This document shows positions 8,455 to 17,872 of a DNA stretch of 64,000 nucleotides, piece by piece. Under the pieces are notes generated by a model that was not told where the DNA came from, searched no databases, and saw only the letters and a list, made by a program, of their open reading frames with translations. The position numbers and the translations under genes are program-made. Where the stretch lies: positions 62,001 through 126,000 of the forward strand of contig NZ_BRVM01000009.1 in NCBI RefSeq assembly GCF_026011715.1, read 5' to 3'. How positions within the stretch are numbered: the stretch's first letter is position 1; each line of letters starts with the position of its first letter. This DNA comes from Cytobacillus sp. NCCP-133. Its GTDB lineage: Bacteria > Bacillota > Bacilli > Bacillales > Cytobacillaceae.

Positions 8455-9723
8455 CTATTTATCTAGTAAAAACAAGCTAATTGATGGCATAAAGCTTAAA
8501 ATTAGTACGTCAATAATCAGAACAATAATGAATGGCATGATCGCGCGAACGATATGCTCCAGCCGGATCTTGGCGATATTCGATGCGACGAATAGGTTAA
8601 TCCCGACTGGCGGTGTAATCATTCCAATCGCCAGGTTCACGACCATGATCACCCCAAAATGGACGAGGTCCATGCCGGCTGCCGATGCGATTGGAACAAG
8701 AATGGGAGCCATGATGACGATGGCTGCCGAAGTCTCAAGGAATGTTCCAACAATCAGGAGAATGACATTGATAATGATTAAAATCATGATCGCATTGGAC
8801 GTAATCCCAAGCATTCCTTCTGAAATTTGGGCCGGAATCTGCTCCCTTGTTAACAGGAAGCCAAAGATCGATGCACAGGATATAATGAATAGAATAACCG
8901 AAGATGTGATGGCCGAAGAAATGAAGATTTCCGGCAGGTCCTTCCATTTGATTTCCCTATAAATTAAAAGGCCTACGATCAATCCATATACAACTGCCAC
9001 AACAGAGCCTTCTGTCGGAGTGAAAATCCCGCCATATATGCCGCCAAGAATAATAACCGGCATTAATATGGCTAAAATAGCGCTCCTGAATGCTAAAGCC
9101 ACTTCCTTTATTGAGCTCTTTTCTTCCTTGCCGTAGCCCCTTTTACGGGAAATAAAATAAGCGACTAGAATGAGAGACATTCCCACGAAAACCCCTGGTA
9201 TGATTCCCGCGATAAAGAGGTCCCCAATGGAAGCCCCCGCAATCACACCGAATAAAATCAATGGAACACTCGGCGGGATCATAACGCCAATCGTACCGCC
9301 GGCAGCCTGAATGGCAGTTGAAAAGCTTTTATCATAGCCGCGCTTGACCATAGCCGGAATCAATATGCTTCCGACGGCAGCCGTGGTAGCCGCTGCAGAT
9401 CCGGAAATCGCTGCGAAAAACATGCAGGTAACAATCGATACCATTGCCAATCCGCCATGAAGGCTTCCGACCAGCGTACTCGAGAAATTAATTAAGCGCC
9501 TGGAGATCCCGCCGGATTCCATCAGCTTGCCTGCCAGTATGAAAAACGGGACCGCCATAAGTGTAAAAGAATCGGTTGACGTAAACATTTTCTGGACAAT
9601 CACCATCAGCGGAACATTGTCCTGAACCATTAACACAATCATGGAAGCGAGCCCAAGTGCCACCGCAACCGGAACATTAATCAGGAAAAGCATTAATAGC
9701 AATCCGAATAATAGCCATGCCAT
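8455..9723 (-). CDS. dctM: TRAP transporter large permease (DctM)
   Basis: The 12-TM ion-coupled permease subunit of a tripartite carboxylate transporter: hydrophobic throughout, with the DctM signatures GSAAATTAAVGSILIPAM and TPPVGINLFV. I place the start at the ATG 9723, which overlaps the TGA of DctQ (TGATG) and has GGAGG about 10 nt upstream, giving 422 aa. A GTG at 9747 would add eight odd residues (MEKGGGQL). Acts with DctQ and DctP, encoded just upstream. Confidence 0.92.
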   Translation of the reverse strand: MAWLLFGLLLMLFLINVPVAVALGLASMIVLMVQDNVPLMVIVQKMFTSTDSFTLMAVPFFILAGKLMESGGISRRLINFSSTLVGSLHGGLAMVSIVTCMFFAAISGSAAATTAAVGSILIPAMVKRGYDKSFSTAIQAAGGTIGVMIPPSVPLILFGVIAGASIGDLFIAGIIPGVFVGMSLILVAYFISRKRGYGKEEKSSIKEVALAFRSAILAILMPVIILGGIYGGIFTPTEGSVVAVVYGLIVGLLIYREIKWKDLPEIFISSAITSSVILFIISCASIFGFLLTREQIPAQISEGMLGITSNAIMILIIINVILLIVGTFLETSAAIVIMAPILVPIASAAGMDLVHFGVIMVVNLAIGMITPPVGINLFVASNIAKIRLEHIVRAIMPFIIVLIIDVLILSFMPSISLFLLDK

Positions 9724-10202
9724 CAGCTGCCCGCCTCCTTTCTCCACTCTGAAACCGTTATGTAGAGCAGATTAATGACAAATAAGATGCTAGCAATCGG
9801 AATGACCGTATAAACCAGTCCCATCGGCAGCTGCAGGGCCGGGGAGGTTTGCACCATGCTTCGCTCGATAAAAACGAATGAGTTGACGATTATTTGATAA
9901 AAGAAAAAAACAACTAAAACCGCCGATAACAGCAGCATCCCTTTTCTCACCGCTTGATTGGCTTTTTCAAAAAGCAGCTCAATGCTCGGATGCGCTTTAA
10001 CGCTCACGGCATAGCCCGCTCCCAAAAAAGTGATCCACACAAGCAGGTAGCGTGATAATTCCTCCGTCCAGGCAAGCGGCTGATCCAGCACAAACCGGAA
10101 GAGCACCTGCAGGAAAACCACGATAACCATAATGAAAAAGAGAAGGATCAGTATCCATTTGATTAAGGCATTCAATGAATCTACCATTTTTTTTACCACC
10201 AT
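9723..10202 (-). CDS. dctQ: TRAP transporter small permease (DctQ)
   Basis: A 159-aa four-helix membrane subunit bridging the binding protein and DctM. The family motif LAWTEELSRYLLVWITFLGAGYAV is visible near residue 45-70. The start at 10202 follows AAGGGGAAGTCT; an upstream in-frame extension to 10244 lacks such a site. The stop overlaps the dctM start. Confidence 0.9.
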   Translation of the reverse strand: MVVKKMVDSLNALIKWILILLFFIMVIVVFLQVLFRFVLDQPLAWTEELSRYLLVWITFLGAGYAVSVKAHPSIELLFEKANQAVRKGMLLLSAVLVVFFFYQIIVNSFVFIERSMVQTSPALQLPMGLVYTVIPIASILFVINLLYITVSEWRKEAGS

Positions 10203-10279
10203 AGACTTCCCCTTATGTGTAAAAAACCTGGTCTGTGCCGGCATCTATTGTCCGGCACTCGCCAAGTTTCCCTGTTTTG

Positions 10280-11314
10280 TTATTTTGTGTTTAAAATGGC
10301 GTCAAGTTTTTCCTTGCCGAATTGGGATTCATATTTTTCATATACAGGCTGGATCGCTTCACGGAAAGGCGCAACATCCACTTCTTCAACGATTTCCATT
10401 CCCTGTTCCTTCAGTACCTTTAAGGATTCTTCATCAGACTTTGTAATCAGTTCGCGGATCTGGTCGCCGGCCTTTTTGGATTCCTCTTTTAAGATATCCT
10501 GATATTCTGCAGGAAGCGTATCCCATACAGATTTACTGAACATGATGACAGCCGGTGAATACAAGTGGCCCGTCAAAGTCATGTACTTTTGGTTTGCTTC
10601 ATAAAGCTTGTACGTATCTGCTACAACGATTGGGTTTTCCTGTGCATCAACCACTCCCTGCTGAAGAGCTGTTAACGCTTCAGTCCAAGCCATTGGCGTT
10701 GGCTTAGCACCTAATGCATTAAATGCATCAAGGTGAATAGGGTTTTCCTGCGTACGGATTTTTAAGCCTTTTAGATCTTCAGGCTTATGGATTGGCTTCT
10801 TCGCATTTGTGATATGGCGGAAACCATTTTCCCCCCATGCAAGACCGACAATTCCGACATTCTCCATCCCTTTTAAAAGCTCCTGACCGATTTCTCCATC
10901 CAGAACCTTGTAAGCGTGTTCACGTGATTCAAATAAGAAAGGCATGTCCACGATCCCGATTTCCGGATAGAAGTTCGCAATGGGCGCTGTGGAAGAAACA
11001 GACATATCAGCTGTTCCAAGCGTAAGAGCCTCAGTCAATTCTCTTTCTGCTCCAAGCTGGCTTAAAGGGAATACTTCGATCTTCACCTTGCCATCTGTGC
11101 GCTCCTCAACATTCTTAGCTAGCGCCAACAAACCGATATGGTACGGATGGTCCTCTGTTAAGGAGTGGCCCGCCTTCAGACTAAACGTCTTGCCGCTATC
11201 CTTTTCCCCCGAATCACCTTCACCGCTTGTCGAACTGGAGCCGCCGCCTCCGCAAGCTGACAAAATCAGACTCAATACCAGCATCGGCACCAGCCATAAA
11301 AATCTCTTTCTCAT
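10280..11314 (-). CDS. dctP: TRAP transporter solute-binding lipoprotein (DctP)
   Basis: Lipoprotein of 344 aa: signal peptide with lipobox LSAC (C21) followed by a Gly/Ser linker, then the DctP fold (FSLKAGHSLTEDHPYHIGLLALAKNVEERTDGKVKIEVFP). The ligand-organising arginine region LKIRTQENPIHLDAFNALGA is present, and TALQQGVVDAQENP is the usual second signature. In TRAP systems this arginine binds the carboxylate of the ligand, so the substrate is an organic acid. First gene of the operon, 78 nt before dctQ. Confidence 0.92.
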   Translation of the reverse strand: MRKRFLWLVPMLVLSLILSACGGGGSSSTSGEGDSGEKDSGKTFSLKAGHSLTEDHPYHIGLLALAKNVEERTDGKVKIEVFPLSQLGAERELTEALTLGTADMSVSSTAPIANFYPEIGIVDMPFLFESREHAYKVLDGEIGQELLKGMENVGIVGLAWGENGFRHITNAKKPIHKPEDLKGLKIRTQENPIHLDAFNALGAKPTPMAWTEALTALQQGVVDAQENPIVVADTYKLYEANQKYMTLTGHLYSPAVIMFSKSVWDTLPAEYQDILKEESKKAGDQIRELITKSDEESLKVLKEQGMEIVEEVDVAPFREAIQPVYEKYESQFGKEKLDAILNTK

Positions 11315-11360
11315 CTCTAAATCCCCCTTTAATCTTAAAAACTATTAGAATATACAGGCA

Positions 11361-11369
11361 ATTATAACA
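11361..11369 (-). promoter_or_regulatory. Extended -10 promoter of the TRAP operon
   Basis: On the minus strand TGTTATAAT (extended -10) lies about 47 nt before the dctP start; no good -35 is visible. A 15-bp palindrome AAACCAA-A-TTGGTTT at 11534-11548, further upstream, could be an operator. Confidence 0.5.
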
Positions 11370-11568
11370 CCTTTTTCGCTTTTATGCGGTAAATTTTTTG
11401 TGAATTTTTAGAATTATGTGTATGCAGGTATGCTTGAATTTTGTCAAATATAAAATAAGCAGATGATAAAGCCCTAACTTTAAAATTAACTGGAAAGAGA
11501 ATCCCAACAGAAACGGTTTTAGGGCTATTCATTAAACCAAATTGGTTTGCATTCTCATTTTCCTGCGC

Positions 11569-11707
11569 TAATTTGTGAACTTTGCAAATAGAATGGTCAT
11601 TTCTGCAAATAGAGTGTTAGATTTTGCAACTAGAACTGCCTAACCCGCAAATTGGACAATTGATTTTGCAAATAAGACCATTATTTTTGCAAATAGACCT
11701 GCGTCAA
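11569..11707 (+). repeat. 21-nt periodic intergenic array, locus 1 (TTGCAAATAG family)
   Basis: Six units start at 11582, 11603, 11624, 11645, 11666 and 11687, exactly 21 nt apart. Each has a core TTGCAAATAG-like decamer and 11 variable bases. A leader AATTTGTGAACT precedes the first unit, matching loci 37998-38175 and 60444-60509. The array lies between dctP and pbpC in otherwise empty DNA. It has no long identical repeats, so it is not a CRISPR. Confidence 0.85.
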
Positions 11708-11742
11708 TGCCCGGTCATAGGTCTTAGAGAGGGGCACATGTA

Positions 11743-11781
11743 AAAAAATGTCTGCCCCTTTTTCAGGATGCAGACACTCTT
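11743..11781 (-). terminator. Terminator of the PBP gene
   Basis: In the minus direction GTGTCTGC...GCAGAC is followed by a run of seven T, immediately after the stop codon at 11783. Confidence 0.8.
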
Positions 11782-11782
11782 A

Positions 11783-13789
11783 TTAAAACCTCCCTTTATT
11801 CTCTTCAAAGACCTTCTTCACTTTCTCTACTACCACCTTCGACCCTCCGCTGTTTTCAACGCCCTCCATCATCATTGCTATCAAAAGCTTAGGAGATTGC
11901 GGATTGTACGCAACAAACAGTCCGTTTTCCTGCCCCTTTTCATCTGCGCTTTTCTTCAGCTCGGCAGTTCCCGTCTTGCCGGCCAGCGGGTAGTCTTTCA
12001 TATAGGCAGCTCGGCCTGTTCCGCCTGGTGCCTGGATGACTTTTTCCATCATTTTTTCGATTGTATCAGCTGTCTCCTCGCTCATCACGCCTTCTTTCAG
12101 CACCTGTCCTTTTTCCTCTTCTTCTATTAATACAGGCTTAATCATCGAACCCTTGTTGATGAAAGGCGTATAAGACGCTGCAAGATGAACCATGCTCATT
12201 TCTACCTGTCCCTGGCCGTAGCCGGAATCTGCAAGGAGTATTTCAGTGTCCAGACCGCCAATTTTGGATTGTTCAAGCGGAAATGCGTATGGAATTTCCT
12301 CTTCGAATGCAAACTTCTTGAGCCCTGCTGCAAACCGTTCTTTGCCAAGTTCGAGTGCCTCCTGGGCAAAGAAAATATTATCCGAGTACATCATCGCCTT
12401 TTCAAAGTTCACTGGTCCTCCTGGATCTTTTACCCGCGTAACTTTGTAGCCTCCCCAAGCGCTTCCTTTTTGCCACTGAAGGCCCTTTACATTAATCGTT
12501 TCATCCAATGTTAAGGTTCCTTCCGTCAACCCGATTGCACTTGTCAGAGGCTTCATTACAGATCCAGGCGCATAGGTTTGCTTAAAGCGGGTCAAGAGCG
12601 GCATGTCCTTATTTTCTTCTATCGACTTCCACTCATCAGCGGTAAAACCAAGTGATGCCTGATTCGGGTCAAAGCTTGGGCTGCTGACGAGCGCCAGCGT
12701 ATCTCCAGTCACTGGATCCATCGCAGCAGCTGTTCCCGGCTTTCCTCCCAGTTCTTTATAAAGGGATTGCTGCAGATTCATATCGATTGTCAGCTGAATA
12801 TTTTCCCCATTCTCAACCGGCTTCTCTGCCAGCATGACTTCAGAGCCATCTTTCTTTTGGATGCCGATTTTGATCCCGTTCGCCCCTTTTAGCCGTTCTT
12901 CCAGCACCTGCTCAAGTCCTCTTTTGCCAATCATATCCGTGCTTGAATAGCCATCATGCTCCTTCATTTCTTCCGCTGTAATGGACCCCACATAGCCGAT
13001 CAGGTGTGCAGCTGCTTCACCCATTGGATATACTCTTCCTTTGACATCCTGCTTTAAAACGCCTTTCAATGCAAAGACTTTATCCAGCTTATCTTTATCA
13101 TCAGGGGAGACTTTTTTAATTGGAACAAAATATCCCGGCTGCACCCAGCTGGCATTTAAGCTTTTATGAATCTGTTCCTCTGATACCCCTAGTGCCTCAG
13201 ATAGCCCTTTAATGGTCTGTTCCTTTTGAGCGCCCATCTGTTCAGGAACGACACCGATTTCGTAAAGGGTGCCATTTAGAGCAAGCGGGTCCCCGGTACG
13301 GTCCACAATATCGCCGCGCTTAGCTGGAATGGTTGAGTAGTTTATTTTATCCTCCGGACCAAGCTCTGGAAAAATATAAGTCGTGTCCCAGGCAACAAAC
13401 CAATTTTCTTTTTCTTCCGTTTCTTCCCTCACAAGCTTGGCATCATGGGTGAACTCAATCTTCCCGGCAGCACTGTCCATGCTTGCAGAAAAAGGAAAAC
13501 TGGCACTCTCTTCCTTCTTATATTCCTTCTCCATATCCGGCTTGTATGTAATCTCCAGATTATTTATCTCTAAATCCTTATAAACCTTTTCATAGCGGCC
13601 AGCATAATCCTCTTTGCTGATGGACTGCTTCGCATCCTTCGACAGAAAGTCATACATCTTCTCAAACTCCTGCTTATTCCAATGCTCCACATACTGCGCA
13701 AAACGATCCTGCGGCTTAACTTCCTTATTGCACCCGCTCAAAGCGGCCAAAACCAGGACAGCAAAAACGGCAAACATAACCTTTCTCAT
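11783..13789 (-). CDS. pbpC: Class B penicillin-binding protein, PbpC/MecA type
   Basis: Peptidoglycan transpeptidase anchored outside the cell. Lipoprotein-type signal LAALSGC (C20), then an NTF2-like MecA N-terminal domain (about 28-145, DRFAQYVEHWNKQEFEKMYDFLS), a PBP dimerisation domain (about 155-320) and the transpeptidase domain (about 340-660). The catalytic motifs are complete: S410-V-M-K, S469-D-N and K605-T-G. Length of 668 aa equals that of B. subtilis PBP3. Monocistronic. Relatives of this type have low beta-lactam affinity; that property is known for the family, not seen here. Confidence 0.93.
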   Translation of the reverse strand: MRKVMFAVFAVLVLAALSGCNKEVKPQDRFAQYVEHWNKQEFEKMYDFLSKDAKQSISKEDYAGRYEKVYKDLEINNLEITYKPDMEKEYKKEESASFPFSASMDSAAGKIEFTHDAKLVREETEEKENWFVAWDTTYIFPELGPEDKINYSTIPAKRGDIVDRTGDPLALNGTLYEIGVVPEQMGAQKEQTIKGLSEALGVSEEQIHKSLNASWVQPGYFVPIKKVSPDDKDKLDKVFALKGVLKQDVKGRVYPMGEAAAHLIGYVGSITAEEMKEHDGYSSTDMIGKRGLEQVLEERLKGANGIKIGIQKKDGSEVMLAEKPVENGENIQLTIDMNLQQSLYKELGGKPGTAAAMDPVTGDTLALVSSPSFDPNQASLGFTADEWKSIEENKDMPLLTRFKQTYAPGSVMKPLTSAIGLTEGTLTLDETINVKGLQWQKGSAWGGYKVTRVKDPGGPVNFEKAMMYSDNIFFAQEALELGKERFAAGLKKFAFEEEIPYAFPLEQSKIGGLDTEILLADSGYGQGQVEMSMVHLAASYTPFINKGSMIKPVLIEEEEKGQVLKEGVMSEETADTIEKMMEKVIQAPGGTGRAAYMKDYPLAGKTGTAELKKSADEKGQENGLFVAYNPQSPKLLIAMMMEGVENSGGSKVVVEKVKKVFEENKGRF

Positions 13790-13840
13790 ACATCACCCTC
13801 CCTTCCAATAGTTTACCATTTAATTGAAGGATTTACCTAG

Positions 13841-13867
13841 TGACAGGTGCTACCCGAATTTCTTTGA
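13841..13867 (+). repeat. Dispersed motif (CACC-ACCCGAATTT family), copy 1
   Basis: ACAGGTGCTACCCGAATTTCTTTGA resembles CACCACCCGAATTTTGTCG found near 17918, 25430 (minus), 31835 (minus) and 45186 (minus). It lies in the spacer between the PTS terminator and pbpC. Confidence 0.5.
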
Positions 13868-13878
13868 AAAACAAATAA

Positions 13879-13908
13879 GGGGATTCCACTTCAAAGTGAA
13901 ATCCCAAG
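13879..13908 (-). terminator. Terminator of the PTS operon
   Basis: GGGATTTCACTT-tg-AAGTGGAATCCC hairpin on the minus strand followed by CTTATTTGTTTTT, just after the IIC stop at 13921. Confidence 0.8.
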
Positions 13909-13920
13909 TAAATACATTGC

Positions 13921-15183
13921 TTAAGAGAATAGTTTAATAAAGAAACTTAATAGAATTCCCACAATCCCAAAGTCGGAGTCTCCGAATGTAGTCCCCTCAA
14001 ATCCAAGGGATCCCAGAACCGGCAGCAATAAGGCCGGCAAAAAGGAGATTAATAGACCATTGGCAAATGCTCCAATCATCGCCCCTCTTCGTCCGCCAGT
14101 GGCATTTCCGAAGACCCCTGCCGCTGCACCTGTGAAGAAGTGCGGGATCAGGCCAGGCACTATGACTTTTAATCCGAATAACGGAAGCAGGAACATCGAA
14201 ATCAACCCAGCCACGAAGCTAAATAAGAATCCGATAATAACTGCATTAGGGGCAAACGGGAATACTGCTGGACAGTCCAAAGCAGGCTTGGCATCTTTAA
14301 CCACTTTATCCGCAATCCCCTTAAACGCAGGTACGATCTCTGCAATAAGCATACGGACACCTGCAAGGACTACATACACACCTGCAGCAAACGTAATCGC
14401 CTGCATCAGTGAGAACACAAGGAAGTTTACCCCGCCGCTAAGCTCCGTTTCCACATACCCTTTGCCAGCGATCGGAGCTACGACCAAAAAGAGAATGGTC
14501 ATAGTCAAAGACATTGCAACTGATGTATCACGCAGAAAGCCGAGTGATTTTGGAACCTTAATATCCTCAGTAGAATTAGATTTATCTCCTACACGCTTTC
14601 CAATAAAACCTGCTGTAAAATAGCCAATAGATCCAAAGTGGCCAACAGCAATGCTGTCATTGCCCGTAATTTCCCGGACATACGGCTGGACGAGTGCAGG
14701 CATGAATACCATCAGCAAACCTAGAATAATAGATCCGATCATAATCAATGGCAGCCCTGTTACCCCGCCAGTTGCAAAAGCGGCTGAAATCAAGCATGCC
14801 ATAAATAATGTATGATGCCCAGTTAAGAAAATATATTTGAATGGTGTAAAGCGGGCAATTACAATGTTCATAACCATTCCGAAAAGCATAATCATAGCTG
14901 TTTCCTTGCCAAATGTTTGCTGGGCAATCGCTACAATCGCTTCGTTATTCGGAATGACACCCTGAATATGAAAAGCCTTCTCAAACATTTTGCCAAAGAT
15001 ATCAAGCGAACCAATTAAGATGGTTGCTCCTCCGTTCAGGATGAGGAAGCCCATGATTGTTTTTAAAGTACCTGAGATCACATCGGCAATTCCTTTCTTT
15101 TGAAGAAGCAAGCCGAACAATGCAAATAAACCAACCAGGATTGCAGGTGTACCCAATAGATCATTCATCAGAAAATCAAACAT
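13921..15183 (-). CDS. PTS permease subunit IIC, ascorbate/SgaT (UlaA) family
   Basis: Membrane transport subunit of a phosphotransferase system, with about 10-12 TM helices. The family is recognised by DVISGTLKTIMGFLILNGGATIL near the N-terminus, GHHTLFMACL, and TGAAAGVFGNATGGRRGAMIGAFANG near the C-terminus. I use the ATG at 15183 (AAAGGAGGGGTAAAG upstream), giving 420 aa; a longer frame to 15252 lacks a ribosome site. The partner IIB is at 15343. No lactonase or other Ula catabolic gene is nearby, so the sugar need not be ascorbate. Confidence 0.9.
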   Translation of the reverse strand: MFDFLMNDLLGTPAILVGLFALFGLLLQKKGIADVISGTLKTIMGFLILNGGATILIGSLDIFGKMFEKAFHIQGVIPNNEAIVAIAQQTFGKETAMIMLFGMVMNIVIARFTPFKYIFLTGHHTLFMACLISAAFATGGVTGLPLIMIGSIILGLLMVFMPALVQPYVREITGNDSIAVGHFGSIGYFTAGFIGKRVGDKSNSTEDIKVPKSLGFLRDTSVAMSLTMTILFLVVAPIAGKGYVETELSGGVNFLVFSLMQAITFAAGVYVVLAGVRMLIAEIVPAFKGIADKVVKDAKPALDCPAVFPFAPNAVIIGFLFSFVAGLISMFLLPLFGLKVIVPGLIPHFFTGAAAGVFGNATGGRRGAMIGAFANGLLISFLPALLLPVLGSLGFEGTTFGDSDFGIVGILLSFFIKLFS

Positions 15184-15299
15184 CTTTACCCCTCCTTTTA
15201 AAATAGAACCTTTTTTATCAGTCTCTTTATCTATTTTTGAGAGAAAAATCATTCACACTGAAGCATTTCTCAAGTTATACTATAATTGTCTTTTTTATT

Positions 15300-15332
15300 T
15301 TTCAGCGGGCGATTTTTCGCCTGCTCTTTTTA
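15300..15332 (+). other. Stem-loop between IIB and IIC genes
   Basis: AGCGGGCGA-ttt-TCGCCTGCT with T-run CTTTTTAT on the plus strand, opposite to the genes. On the operon strand it lacks a U-run, so it may be a processing or stability hairpin, or block antisense transcription. Confidence 0.4.
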
Positions 15333-15342
15333 TATATATCTA

Positions 15343-15612
15343 TTATGATAAATGTGATTCTAATGCTGCTTTTAGCTCGTCTTGGTCAAGGATATTGGTC
15401 AATCCGATAATCGTTCTTGTTCCATCGTCCAAAGTTGAGATTAAATCTTTTGACCCCAGGTAAATATCCGCTTTCTCCGATTTGGCAGTGGTTAAGTCTG
15501 TATGGGAAACATCAGCTTCTACTCCCAATTGCCCCAACACTGTCTTTACATTCATCTCGACAATAAAACTGCTTCCAAGTCCATTTCCGCACACAACTAG
15601 AATCTTTTTCAT
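15343..15612 (-). CDS. PTS subunit IIB, SgaB (UlaB) type
   Basis: A cytosolic 89-aa phosphocarrier. The phospho-cysteine P-loop VVCGNGLGSSF (C9) is at the N-terminus, typical of lactate/ascorbate-type IIB. The start follows AAGGAGGAAATAAAG. It sits between the regulator and IIC with about 160 nt before IIC. Its phosphate donor is probably the EIIA domain at the C-terminus of the regulator encoded just upstream. Confidence 0.9.
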   Translation of the reverse strand: MKKILVVCGNGLGSSFIVEMNVKTVLGQLGVEADVSHTDLTTAKSEKADIYLGSKDLISTLDDGTRTIIGLTNILDQDELKAALESHLS

Positions 15613-15625
15613 CTTTATTTCCTCC

Positions 15626-17743
15626 TTAGTCTTTTGAATATAGATTAATAATCTCTAAAACTTCTGCTGCTGTCTCTGCACTTTGCAGCTTTTCAAGATT
15701 CTCCCCATTTGAAAGCATTTTGGAAAGCTGGGATAATGCCTTTAAATGTGTTTCATTATCAATCGCTGCCAGAACAAAGAACAGCGTTACCTGGTGCCCG
15801 GATTTTTCTGAAAAAGAGCAGCTTTCCTTTAATTGCAGAAAGCTCATTCCAAGTTTGTTCACTCCTGCCTCAGGACGTGCATGCGGAAGGGCAATACCTG
15901 GAGCTATTACAATATAAGGCCCCATTTTCTTCACATTCTCAACCATTGCATCTATATACTCCTGGCTGATTGAATGGTCAGCCAATAACGGCTGCGACGC
16001 CATTTGCAAAGCTTCCTGCCAGCTATTTGCTGAATCTGCAAATTGAATTTTGTCTGGGGTCAGTACTTCATGTAGCATCGGCTTTTGGTCCACCTCACTT
16101 TTCATTTCCTTAATCGATTGATAGTAGGTTTTTAATTCCTGGAAAAGCATGCCTTCGTTTTTTATGTCAGCATGCTTCCTGATTATGCTCATAAGAGCGT
16201 CTATATTTTCCGGTCTTGGTGTTATTTTAGCTGTTTGAACCTGTTTGAGCAGCGCTTCCTTTTCAGAAGGATTCAAAATGGGATTCACAATAAAAACCGG
16301 AATGTTTTTCTCGGATACTGGTGTTGTAGAGATAACAAAATCCACATCGGCAAGGAAGGCTTTTTCATACTCGCGAACCGTGAACACATTTGTTACATCC
16401 ACTAGCGGCATAAGATCTTCCACTTGTTTCTGGAGTATTCTTGAGGTTCCAATTCCGCTTGCACAAACGACAACAGCCTTCTTCCTTGCTTCCACTTTTA
16501 CGCCCTCTTTGTCAATCCATCCTCCGAAGTGCATGGCAATATAGGCCACTTCATCATCGGAAACAGATTTCCCGAGAACATATTCAAAGTGATGCACCAC
16601 TTTTTTCGTAAGAATAAACAGATCCTGATACGAATCCTGCACAGATTTGGATAAAGGATTCTCCAGCTCAATGCCATATTTGATCCTGAAATAGGCAGGT
16701 TTTAAATGAATAAGCAGATTCCGTTCCAGTTCAATCCGGTTTTGAAAAAATACACAGGCGTATTTTTCAAAATCATCCACCATTCGGGATACTATTTGTT
16801 TCAGATTCCTAAGCTCCTTGTTCTCCCATTCAGTTCCCTGGTAGTCACTAATTTTGGAACTCAGCAAATAGGTGGCAATATAGCAGGCTTCGTCTTCAGG
16901 AATCCTTACATCGAAACCGCTTTCAATTCTTTGGCAAATAAATTGGGCGGAACTGTACTCTTTTGTTTTTTTAATGACTTCTTGTTCAATGGGATCCATT
17001 TGAATGTACTTTCCCTGAGTAAACCTTTTAATAAGCAAAAATAATTGGGCGCTTAACGTCTCGATTACTTCATCCGTATAGCGGACTTCTGAATAAGACT
17101 CACTTTCACTCAAGATGCAGTAAATCGCGTCCAAATCTGAACGCTGGAACAATTCAGGAGATAATTCCTGCTTATCCTGAATCGTTAACTGAATTTCCGA
17201 TAAGAGATCGTTCCATCCGCGATTGGTCAAAACCTGTGACAGAAAATAAATCAGCATCTTTCGTTTATCCTGCTCTTCACCGTCAATGAAATAGCCTGAG
17301 GTTTTATGAGAATTCAACTCAATTTGAAAATGGGCAAGCTGCCTTTTCAAGTCCCTTATATCTGCTAAAAGAGTACTTCTGCTCACGCCAAGCTGATCCA
17401 TAAGATCCTGAAGGAACACTGCTTTTTCACGGGTCAGTATTATGATTGCAGCCCAGGCAATCCTCTCTTTTTTGGAAAACTCATAACCCGTTTTTTTATC
17501 AAAAGAGCCTAAGGCCTGTTTAATCTGCTGCTTGCCCTTCTCACTGAGAAAAAAACCGGCAGTCCGTACATAACCAAGCTCTTCCAATCCTTTTTCTTTT
17601 AGCCAGCTATTAATTTTTTCAATATCATAATAGACTGTCCGCTTTGAAACATTCAGAACCTCTATTAACTCCTGTGGTGATACATGCGATGGAGTATGAA
17701 CCATTTTCGTCAAAATTGTCATACAGCGATGGCCTAGAATCAT
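15626..17743 (-). CDS. PRD-containing BglG/MtlR-type regulator fused to EIIA
   Basis: DNA-binding activator controlled by PTS phosphorylation. Order: N-terminal winged HTH domains (about 1-150, VSPQELIEVLNVSKRTVYYDI), two PRD domains (about 170-390, H-containing LIHLKPAYFRIKYG and YIAMHFGGW), a IIB-like domain (VVVCASGIGTSRILQKQ, about 400-490), and a EIIA fructose/mannitol-type domain (about 550-700, GIALPHARPEAGV with the phospho-histidine). I choose ATG 17743, preceded by AAAGGAGGGAG; a TTG at 17773 would lengthen it by ten residues. No separate EIIA gene exists in the operon, so this domain probably also serves IIB/IIC. Confidence 0.9.
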   Translation of the reverse strand: MILGHRCMTILTKMVHTPSHVSPQELIEVLNVSKRTVYYDIEKINSWLKEKGLEELGYVRTAGFFLSEKGKQQIKQALGSFDKKTGYEFSKKERIAWAAIIILTREKAVFLQDLMDQLGVSRSTLLADIRDLKRQLAHFQIELNSHKTSGYFIDGEEQDKRKMLIYFLSQVLTNRGWNDLLSEIQLTIQDKQELSPELFQRSDLDAIYCILSESESYSEVRYTDEVIETLSAQLFLLIKRFTQGKYIQMDPIEQEVIKKTKEYSSAQFICQRIESGFDVRIPEDEACYIATYLLSSKISDYQGTEWENKELRNLKQIVSRMVDDFEKYACVFFQNRIELERNLLIHLKPAYFRIKYGIELENPLSKSVQDSYQDLFILTKKVVHHFEYVLGKSVSDDEVAYIAMHFGGWIDKEGVKVEARKKAVVVCASGIGTSRILQKQVEDLMPLVDVTNVFTVREYEKAFLADVDFVISTTPVSEKNIPVFIVNPILNPSEKEALLKQVQTAKITPRPENIDALMSIIRKHADIKNEGMLFQELKTYYQSIKEMKSEVDQKPMLHEVLTPDKIQFADSANSWQEALQMASQPLLADHSISQEYIDAMVENVKKMGPYIVIAPGIALPHARPEAGVNKLGMSFLQLKESCSFSEKSGHQVTLFFVLAAIDNETHLKALSQLSKMLSNGENLEKLQSAETAAEVLEIINLYSKD

Positions 17744-17872
17744 GGGGAGCGCTCCCTCCTTTACACGATCCAAAAACTGATTCCCTAGATTAAAAAGTGC
17801 AAAGATTAGACCTTTAAATAAAAAGGAAAACCTTATTTATTGCTATTATACTCCCCCTTTACACAAAAAGAA

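Noticed and set aside
15300-15332. Terminator between IIB and IIC
   Set aside because: The U-run is on the opposite strand from the genes, so it cannot terminate the operon transcript in the usual way.
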